Source: Paulinella micropora
Taxonomy: Eukaryota > Cercozoa > Imbricatea > Euglyphida
Assembly: GCA_009731375.1 (NCBI GenBank)
Contig: BJOX01000054.1
Span: 71,854 to 98,011, forward strand
Reading direction: 5' to 3'
DNA: 26,158 bases
Part shown: in pieces, positions 1 to 8,196 of the stretch
How the letters are laid out: each line of letters starts with the position of its first letter
Position numbering within the stretch: the first letter of the stretch is position 1
Position numbers and translations under genes: made by a program
The notes under the pieces: generated by a model
What the model was told of the DNA's origin: nothing
Seen by the model: only the letters and a program-made list of their open reading frames with translations
The model's database searches: none

Positions 1-288
1 GAGGAAGAAGAAGAAGAAGAAGAAGAAGAAGAAGAAGAAGAAGAAGAAGAAGAAGAAGCTGGAGAGAAATGAGGAGGGTGGGGAGGTGGAGAATGTAGTG
101 AAGTAGCAGAAGATGAAGAAAAAGAGGAAGAGAAGTAAGGTGAGAAATGAGGTTGGCGAGTAGGAGGAGAATGTGGTGAAGTAGGAGAAGAGGAAGAAGA
201 AGAAGAAGAAGAAGAAGAAGAAGAAGAAGAAGAAGAAGAAGAAGAGGAGGAAGAAGAAGAAGAAGAAGAAGAAGAAGAAGAAGAAGAA

Positions 289-329
<41 letters not shown>

Positions 330-330
330 G

Positions 331-362
<32 letters not shown>

Positions 363-466
363 AGAAGAAGAAGAAGAAGAAGAAGAAGAAGAAGAAGAAG
401 AAGAAGAAGCGGAGGAGGAGGAGGGTGAGAAACGAGGAGGAGAATGTGGTGAAGCAGCAGAAGACG
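1..466. repeat. GAA microsatellite with interspersed 45-bp unit
   Basis: Long (GAA)n tracts at about 4-58 and 187-409, with scattered GAG interruptions. A related non-microsatellite unit occurs three times, at about 61-115, 139-190 and 424-466. Each copy has a GAGAAA(T/C)GAGG start and a GAGAATGT(A/G)GTGAAG core, so the block is a compound repeat rather than a plain trinucleotide tract. No gene is supported. Confidence 0.9.
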
Positions 467-538
467 TGGACTGATTCAGCAATCTAGCGTACGCACGCGG
501 GCCTTTAATACATTTAGTTGTCCAGCCACCTAGCAGAC

Positions 539-1341
<803 letters not shown>

Positions 1342-1409
<68 letters not shown>

Positions 1410-1416
1410 GATAGAC

Positions 1417-1461
<45 letters not shown>

Positions 1462-1474
1462 TGTGTGTCTGTGT

Positions 1475-1520
<46 letters not shown>

Positions 1521-1586
1521 CGTGAGCGGTTGCGCTGTGCTACAGTGAGTGAGTGAGTTGATATAGCTATGTGTGTGTTGTCTCTC

Positions 1587-1636
<50 letters not shown>

Positions 1637-1656
1637 TCTCTTTCTCTCTCTCTCTC

Positions 1657-1711
<55 letters not shown>

Positions 1712-1738
1712 GTGTGTGTATGTATCTGTGAGTGTGTG
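1342..1738. repeat. Stacked GATA, GA, GT and CT microsatellites
   Basis: Successive tracts: GATA (about 1342-1408), GA (about 1419-1459), GT (about 1459-1518) and CT with a few interruptions (about 1580-1707), then a short GT-rich stretch. A short unique insert at 1519-1566 (TTGCGCTGTGCTAC, then GAGTTGATATAGC) is related to the start of the compound repeat that follows. Confidence 0.9.
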
Positions 1739-2440
1739 ACCTGAGGGGTTGCGCTGCGCTACGATGAGAGAGTTGATATAGCCGAAAGGGCCAGCGCGCT
1801 CGTTTCGTATCAACCTGTGCAAAAATGAATGAATGAATCAAAGAATGAATGAATGAATGAATGAATGAATGAATAAATGAATGAATGAATGAATGAATGA
1901 ATGAATGAATGTGAGTGAGTTGATATAACCGAAAGGGCCAGCGCGCTCGTTTCGTATCAACCTTTGCAAAAATGAATGAATGAATGAATGAATGAATGAA
2001 TGAATGAATGAATGAATGAATGAATGTGAGTGAGTTGATCTAGCCGAAAGGGCCAGCGCGCTCGTTTCGTATCAACCTTTGCAAAAATGAATGAATGAAT
2101 GAATGAATAAATGAATGAATGAATGAATGAACGAACGAATGAACGAACGAACGAAAGAACGAAAGAACGAATGAATGAATGAATGAATGAATGAATGAAT
2201 GTGAGTGAGTTGATATGACGGAAAGGGCCAGCGCGCTCGTTTCGTATCAACCTTTGCAAAAATGAATGATGAATGAATGAATGAATGAATGAATGAATGA
2301 ATGAATGAATGAATGAACGAATGAACGAATGAACGAACGAATGAATGAATGAATGAATGAATGGATGAATAAATGAATGTGAGTTGATATATAGCCGAAA
2401 GGGCAGCACGTTCGTTCCATCGCAACCTTTGCAAAAATGA
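1739..2440. repeat. Compound repeat: palindromic core plus (AATG)n
   Basis: Five copies of a core of about 55-65 bp start near 1771, 1918, 2033, 2208 and 2382, separated by (AATG)n tracts of unequal length. The core carries nested inverted repeats. In the second copy the outer arm GTTGATA (1919-1925) pairs with TATCAAC (1955-1961). The inner arm CGAAA (1930-1934) pairs with TTTCG (1950-1954), around the self-complementary AGCGCGCT (1940-1947). The core ends in CCTTTGCAAAAATGA, which runs into the microsatellite. The outer arms are nearly intact in copies 1-4, and the fifth copy is degraded. Confidence 0.9.
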
Positions 2441-2518
2441 TAAATAGATTGATAGATTGATAGGTAGGTAGGTAGGTAGGTAGGTAGGTAGATAGATAGA
2501 TGGATAGATAGATAGATG

Positions 2519-2577
<59 letters not shown>

Positions 2578-2626
2578 GGATGGATGGATGGATGGATGGA
2601 TGGATGGATGGATAGATGGATAGATG

Positions 2627-2680
<54 letters not shown>

Positions 2681-2697
2681 GAGATAGAGAGATAGAG

Positions 2698-2759
<62 letters not shown>

Positions 2760-2865
2760 TTTGAATGAATGCATAAATGAATGAATGAATAAATGAATTA
2801 ATTAATTAATTAATTAATTAATTAATTAATTAATTAATTAATTAATTAATCGCTTCAGCAAGCAA

Positions 2866-2932
<67 letters not shown>

Positions 2933-2978
2933 GTACCTATCTACCTACCCTACCTTCCTACCTACCTACCTACCTACC
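2441..2978. repeat. Inverted tetranucleotide array around (AATT)n
   Basis: Order on the plus strand: GGTA (about 2461-2490), GATA/GATG/GAGA (to about 2760), a short AATG run, (TTAA)n (2796-2850), a 14-bp unique spacer, ATCT (2865-2932), then CTAC/TACC (about 2936-2978). The right half is the reverse complement of the left half in composition and order, so the block is a large imperfect palindrome. Confidence 0.85.
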
Positions 2979-3921
2979 AGTCCAAGAAAGCCGTGTGCGA
3001 GTGTAGCGATGTCGGAAGCTCTTGTTTCACTTTCTCCCCGTAGGAGCGCGACCAGCGTGGTCTTGTCTGCTTGTGTTGCAGGTCGTTGTTGCCCTTGAGG
3101 TCCTGGCCCAAACCCTTGGCGCTCCTGCCAGCTGCCTCACCGGATGATGCTTCTTTCTTGTCGTTGCTGTTGCTTTCGCCGGCGTGGAGACTGCTGTCTT
3201 TCTCAGTCTTGCCGTGTAAACCAATTTTATTATCTTTATTGCTATTGCTGTCGTGATGGTTACTTCCGCTGCCAGTCTGAGCATTGCGATTATCCTGTGT
3301 GTATACACTACTGTAAGGTAAGTGCTGGCCGCGGGTAGGATTTGGCGGACTGCTGCCTGTGACATGGTGGAAATGGCTGATCCGGTGTTGGTAGTTGGGT
3401 TGGACATTGCTGGCCTGGCTGTGGTGGCTGTTAGACGTAGCTTGGGACGGGTGGTTCTGGTTGGCGGTGTGGATTGGACTGTGATGGGAGCTGTGAGAGG
3501 CAGCAGGTGCAAAGGCTGTCCTTGAGTGAGAAGGGGAGAGATGGGCAGAGAGAGATGCCCAAGGGGAAACGAGCTTGGTAAGGAATGAGGACCGAAGCGA
3601 ACGTGGGGAAGTGGGGGAAGAAGAAGAAGAAGAAGAAGAAGAAGAAGAAGAAGAAGAAGAAGAAGAAGAAGAAGAAGAAGAAGAAGAAGAAGAAGAAGAA
3701 GAAGAAGAAGAAGAAGAAGAAGAAGAAGAAGAAGAAGAAGAAGAAGAAGAGGCTAGCCTAGCTACGTTGTCCTCCTGCACAATCCTAACGTTAACGTCCT
3801 CTCGCCACGTGTTAACGTCCTCTTGCCACGTGTTAACGTCCTCTTGCCACGTGTCCAAGTCGCGCGCCCAGATGGGCAGCTCACTCTCCGAGGAAGGGCG
3901 ATACAACCCCTTCACACACAC
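2974..3921 (-). CDS. Hypothetical Ser/His/Asn-rich low-complexity protein
   Basis: An uninterrupted 315-codon frame starts at an ATG and ends in TAG at 2974-2976. The N-terminal fifth contains three 7-residue repeats (consensus DTWQEDVN-like) encoded by the 21-bp minisatellite at 3790-3852. A homopolymeric serine run of about 45 residues follows, encoded by the (GAA)n tract read on the minus strand. The rest is a hydrophilic region rich in Ser, His, Asn, Gln and Lys with no recognisable domain, signal peptide or membrane segment. A second frame over 3027-3512 on the same strand is also open, so openness alone is weak evidence. It could be an exon of a disordered protein or a chance frame in repeat-rich DNA. 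I assign no function. Confidence 0.25.
   Translation of the reverse strand: MCVKGLYRPSSESELPIWARDLDTWQEDVNTWQEDVNTWREDVNVRIVQEDNVARLASSSSSSSSSSSSSSSSSSSSSSSSSSSSSSSSSSSSSSSSSSSSSPTSPRSLRSSFLTKLVSPWASLSAHLSPSHSRTAFAPAASHSSHHSPIHTANQNHPSQATSNSHHSQASNVQPNYQHRISHFHHVTGSSPPNPTRGQHLPYSSVYTQDNRNAQTGSGSNHHDSNSNKDNKIGLHGKTEKDSSLHAGESNSNDKKEASSGEAAGRSAKGLGQDLKGNNDLQHKQTRPRWSRSYGEKVKQELPTSLHSHTAFLDW
3617..3750. repeat. (GAA)n microsatellite
   Basis: Essentially pure GAA for about 130 bp. Read on the minus strand as TCT/TTC it gives poly-Ser in one frame, and on the plus strand it gives poly-Glu. Confidence 0.97.
3790..3852. repeat. 21-bp minisatellite, three units
   Basis: Three consecutive 21-bp units (3790-3810, 3811-3831, 3832-3852), identical except for one C/T change. 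Each holds GTTAACGTCCTC and GCCACGT, so GTTAAC and CACGTG palindromes alternate at every unit junction. Confidence 0.95.
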
Positions 3922-3926
3922 CTATA

Positions 3927-4016
3927 CTCTCCTCTCCTCTCCTCTCCTCCCCTCTCCTCTCCTCCCCTCTCCTCTCCTCCCCTCTCCTCTCCTCTCCTTT
4001 CCTCTTCTCTTCTCTC
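3927..4016. repeat. (CTCCT)n-type pyrimidine tract
   Basis: Pentameric CTCCT/CTCCC repeat giving a pure pyrimidine strand of about 90 bp that ends in CTTCTCTTCTC. Confidence 0.95.
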
Positions 4017-4097
4017 ACTAAGCATGGGCCACATATGGCTAGACAACGTGGAAACACACTAACAACACTAAGCATGGGCGAATATGGCTAGACAGAT
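4017..4097. repeat. Two direct copies of a 30-bp unit
   Basis: ACTAAGCATGGGC followed by ATATGGCTAGACA occurs at about 4017-4045 and again at about 4066-4094, separated by about 20 bp. A small local duplication between two microsatellites. Confidence 0.85.
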
Positions 4098-4108
4098 GCC
4101 TTACATTT

Positions 4109-4165
4109 CTACTACTACTACTACTTCTACTACTTCTACTACTTCTACTACTTCTACTACTACTT

Positions 4166-4254
<89 letters not shown>

Positions 4255-4304
4255 GCTGCTGCTACTGCTACTGCTGCTTCTACTACTGCTACCTGCTGCC
4301 ACTG

Positions 4305-4372
<68 letters not shown>

Positions 4373-4426
4373 GCTACTACTACTGCTACTACTACTGGTG
4401 CTACTACTACCACTACTATCACCTCG

Positions 4427-4510
<84 letters not shown>

Positions 4511-4589
4511 GCTACTGCTACTGCTGCTGCTGCTGCTACTACTACTACTACTACTACTACTACTGCTACTGCTACTACTACTACTACTT
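4109..4589. repeat. (TAC)n trinucleotide tract
   Basis: About 480 bp of TAC/CTA repeats with TTC, TGC and ACC interruptions. Every open frame through it is a homopolymer (Tyr, Thr, Leu, Ser or Val) and is not a gene. Confidence 0.97.
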
Positions 4590-4792
4590 TTGTATGTATG
4601 TATGTATGTATGTATGTATGTATGTATGCTTGTATGTATGTAATTTATGTATGAAATTATGTGAATGAATGAATGAATGAATGAATGCATGAATGAATGC
4701 ATGAATGAATGCATGAATGAATGCATGAATGAATGAATGAATGAATGAATGAATGAATGAATGAATGAATGAATGAATGAATGAATGAATGT
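4590..4792. repeat. TATG then AATG tetranucleotide tracts
   Basis: (TATG)n at about 4591-4640, a short link, then (AATG)n at about 4663-4792. Within 4680-4730 a 12-bp higher-order period (two AATG units plus one CATG/GCATG variant) repeats four times. Confidence 0.93.
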
Positions 4793-5721
4793 ATCTATGT
4801 TTGTATTTTTTTGCGTCGCACACTTGTTTATACATATATGCATGTGTCCGTGTATTGAGCGTGCTCAGGCTGTCTTTTTGTTTTTGTCAATCTGTGCGTC
4901 TGTCGATGGTCATTGCTGGTGCTGTATATCAATCTCTTTTATGCAGCTATCGAGTAAAAAGCTAGGAAATTACAGAGCGCGTGCAGCAAGACTTATCGTT
5001 TTAGATTTACAATGTCTGAATGTCTGTGTTTGTGTTTCTGTTTGTCCTTTAGTCTATCTAGCTGTCAATAGACACTATCTGTTCCTCCATATCTATTTTC
5101 TCTGCACCAGTAGAAAGGTCCACCTGCCGTTTGCGTTATGAGTATGAAAGGGAAGGAAGGCAGGCAGACAGACAGACAGACAGACGATGAATGCCTAGTT
5201 TTAGGATTGACGATTTTGTGGAATCCCTGGGAATGTTTTCTCTAAATAAAAGACCTGACCAGACCAGACCAGACCAGACCAGACAAGACAAGACCAGACA
5301 GACCAGACAGACAGACTTTTCACCTTTACATTATGAAATGTGTGAGCATGAACTCCAGTTCTAACTCCACTCCAGACACGCATATATGTGAAATGCGAAC
5401 ATGCATGTATGCCCTTTCATTTCGGTATGTTGCATGGCGCAAGGAATTTAAAGACGGGCGGCAGGAAACTTACTTCCAAAGCACATCGGGCTGGCGTCAC
5501 CATTACAACACAGAGCACCTTCCACACAATCAGGCATGATCATCGAAATAGTTCGGCATTTTCAGGAGGCCGTGGAAATATTTTGAAACTGTGAAGTCTG
5601 AATAAAGCAATACCGCTCTCGTCAAGGAGCACGAGGAGATCATTGTCAGGGGAGGTCTGGCTTTGCAGTGATATTTTGCACCGGATTGGCAATGATTCGT
5701 TCGAAATGTGCACTGAATTAT
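4793..5721. other. Mostly unique DNA with short GACA/CCAGA repeats
   Basis: No domain is recognisable in any frame. Minor repeats are present: GGCA/GACA at about 5151-5186 and ACCAG/ACAAG-type pentamers at about 5252-5317. Short open frames of 60-118 codons occur on both strands without distinguishing coding features. The end of a minus-strand frame at about 5540-5720 has mixed amino-acid composition, but it runs straight into the TTG tract as poly-Asn and matches nothing I recognise. Confidence 0.45.
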
Positions 5722-5906
<185 letters not shown>

Positions 5907-5974
5907 AATTTAATGTAATAAAATTTAAACAAAGTGATTAAAATGCAAGTATTGCTGTTGTTGTTGTTGTTTTT

Positions 5975-6414
5975 AAATTTAATGATAATAATACAACAGT
6001 TGCAGAGCAATCTAATTAATATTAAAAACAATATTAACTAAACCAGTGGCAAGTTGGTGTGTGGCTTTCGACTCGTATGTGTGTATACCCCCCGATATAC
6101 GCCACTTCCAGAAAATAATCTAGTCATCTCGTGCCGATTCGAGACGCCAGAGCTTGCTCACTGCACTATATGATCCAGAGGCTCAAAAACAAAAAATATA
6201 GATGAAGGAAAAGGGAGCCAGAGGACGTGCACTATAGTGGTCAGCAACAGGGGAGGGAAAGGAGGAAAGGTAGTGAGAGAGGCAGACAAGAGCGAGGAGA
6301 ACTAGCCTACCAAGAGGGAGAAGAGGAAGACAGAGAAGCGAGAGGAAGGAGGAGTAGAGACTCGCCGAGACCATGAGAGCAGTGTCCGAGCAAAAAGTGA
6401 GATGCTCACGCGCG
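5975..6414. repeat. 440-bp direct repeat, copy A
   Basis: This segment starts AAATTTAATGATAATAAT and ends GATGCTCACGCGCG. It is nearly identical to 6463-6901, differing by scattered substitutions and small indels. A short TTG run (5955-5971) precedes it, as in copy B. No terminal TG...CA or polymerase III promoter pair that would define it as an LTR or SINE could be confirmed, and no coding frame is preserved between the copies. Confidence 0.9.
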
Positions 6415-6462
6415 TATGTTGTTGTTGTTGTTGTTGTTGTTGTGGTTCTTGTGGTTGTTGTA

Positions 6463-6901
6463 AAATTTAATGATAATAATGTAACAGTTGCAGAGCAATC
6501 TAATTAATATTAATAACAATATTAACTAAATCAGTGGCAAGTTGGTGTGTGGCTTTCGACTCGTATGTGTATACCCCCAGATATACGCCACTTCCAGATA
6601 GTAATCTAGTCATCTCGTGCCGATTCGAGACGCCAGAGCTTGCTCACTGCACTATATGATCCAGAGGCTCAAAAACAATAAATATAGATAAAGGAAAAGG
6701 GAGCCAGAGGACATGCACTATACGTGGTCAACAACAGGGGAGGGAGAGGAGGAAAGTCTGTGAGGGAGGCAGACAAGAGAGAGGAGAACTAGCCTACCTA
6801 GAGGTAGAAGAGGAAGACAGAGAAGGGAGAGGAAGGAGGAGTAGAGACTCGCCGAGACCATGAGAGCAGTGTCCGAGCAAAAAGGTTGATGCTCACGCGC
6901 G
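6463..6901. repeat. 440-bp direct repeat, copy B
   Basis: Second copy of the unit at 5975-6414, preceded by an expanded TTG tract (about 6416-6460). The start-to-start distance is about 488 bp, so TTG tract plus 440-bp body behaves as one tandem unit. The body ends with the same GCTCACGCGCG and then diverges. Confidence 0.9.
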
Positions 6902-7561
6902 ATACTAAAATCATAGTATGGGGTAGGCAAACACCAGCAATTAGTCACAGGCGCTGGAGGCCGAAGGAAAGAACTTTAAAGAAAACCTTCAGAGCCAGAG
7001 TAAGCGACACCTTATTCTCCCTATCCTTCCTGACTCTCTTGCACAGGTAGCTAATTCTCCCTATCCTTCCTGACTCTCTTGCACAGGTACTTAGTCCTAG
7101 GTCCACAGGTCGGGCCCATGGCCATTGCAGGTTACCTTGTGGCCATGGGGCGGGCGTCCACCACTTGTGCGTATGCTAGGCATCTGGCCTAAGGAAGGGA
7201 AGACAGCGAGAGAAGGTGCACCCTCTGGCACGCTAACTGGGTCGGGAAGGCACGGAGAAGCGGGGAGAGGCAGTCCCCCTAGAGAGGAGGGGCGAGTGGG
7301 CTGTGACGTAAGGGTCACAGACAGCACAAGAGAAAAGATGGGAAAGGAAAAGAGAGAAGGAGAGAGAAGAGAAGGAGAGAAAGAAAGAGAGAGAAGAGAG
7401 AACTAGAGAGCTAGTACTGGGCACGATTAGTTCAACACCATAGGTTCGAAGGTGTCCCACATTTCCTGCCGCGCACTGTCAAGAATCCGTGCATTCGTTT
7501 GCGCAACGAGAACAGAAGAGGCTGCCCGAAAGTATTCTGTGAGCCCTTTACCAGACTCAGT
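6902..7561. other. Unique spacer containing duplicated acceptor-like repeat
   Basis: The notable content is a 40-bp tandem duplication at 7014-7093. A purine-rich GA/GAA stretch lies at about 7330-7405. A short frame after the second repeat (7087-7192, plus) stays open to a TAA and could be a terminal exon, but the frame is short and unrecognised. No gene is called. Confidence 0.4.
7014..7093 (+). repeat. 40-bp tandem repeat resembling a 3' splice site
   Basis: Two units (7014-7053 and 7054-7093) each contain CTGAC, a pyrimidine stretch (TCTCTT) and GCACAG followed by GTA. That is the usual order of branch-point-like motif, polypyrimidine tract and acceptor AG. The AGs are at 7046 and 7086. 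A GTAAGC donor-like motif lies just upstream at 7000. Splicing is an inference. Confidence 0.75.
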
Positions 7562-7888
7562 TTAAATCTTCACTCGACGTAGGAATTTAAGCGCAGATCG
7601 TCCTAGCGCTCCTGATGGCTCAAGGACGAAGGGGACAAAGGACAATTCAAGTTGGGTTGCCAATTCACCGTACCGCCTTCTCTTGATGTTTTCATTCGCA
7701 GTTGCTGCTGCAAGGGGAACAATGCCAGCAGTGCGAACCACTGACTCCGCCGTGGGCGTGGCAAAAGACACATCGATAAGCGCATTCGGGGGGGCAGTTC
7801 TGTCCGGGAAGCCACCACACACGGAGATCTGGGTGTTCGTTCGAGCGAAGAGTGAGATTGCGTGGTTCGATTTCGACTTGTGCACCAC
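7562..7888 (-). pseudogene. LINE C-terminal endonuclease-like remnant
   Basis: A minus-strand frame of about 108 codons ends in TGA or another stop near 7562 and is bounded upstream by a TAG near 7908. It reads like the C-terminal restriction-like endonuclease region of R2/CRE-type non-LTR retrotransposons. A hydrophobic ALIDVSF segment follows an Asp/Pro-containing stretch. An Ala-rich helix with KRRRYGEL follows about 30 residues later, then SFVPFVLEPSGALG and a basic end. In that family the Asp of the D-V segment and a downstream Lys contribute to the active site. The reverse transcriptase that should precede it is absent from the window on this strand, so the piece is a 5'-truncated remnant. 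The assignment rests on motif pattern alone. An isolated unrelated nuclease domain is the alternative. Confidence 0.35.
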
Positions 7889-8022
7889 AGCGACGAAAGA
7901 ACCGAGCTAGGAATTGTACATACGCGTCGTGACGAACATTGATTCCTCGCGCGCATAGGGCGGGAGTGAGCGCGCTCGTGGGGGCGAAGAGATCAAGTTA
8001 TGCCGGCTCACCCCGGGCCCAG

Positions 8023-8030
8023 TATATAAT
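8023..8030 (+). promoter_or_regulatory. TATA-like box upstream of Copia Gag
   Basis: TATATAAT lies about 170 bp before the open Gag frame in an otherwise GC-rich stretch (about 7930-8020). It would fit the U3 promoter of a 5' LTR, but no matching 3' copy was found downstream of the element, so this is weak. Confidence 0.2.
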
Positions 8031-8196
8031 GGCAATACTTACCGCTCCTGTCTGTCGGTTATCCTTGGTCTGGAGATTACGAAGTCCCTACTTTAGGTAT
8101 TCCTCAGTCTTCATATCGTTAGGACAGTTATCGATTATTAAATATCAGACGTATCATTGTAACAAGCAACAGACCAGGATTTATTGTAAATCATGA

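Noticed and set aside
4084-4843. Long open frames of poly-Thr, Tyr, Ser or Val
   Set aside because: Products of the TAC and AATG microsatellites. The same DNA is open in several frames.
5975-6901. tRNA-derived SINE with polymerase III boxes in the 440-bp repeat
   Set aside because: A B-box-like GATTCGAGAC is present, but no A-box at usual spacing was found. The length and the lack of a 3' tail do not fit well.
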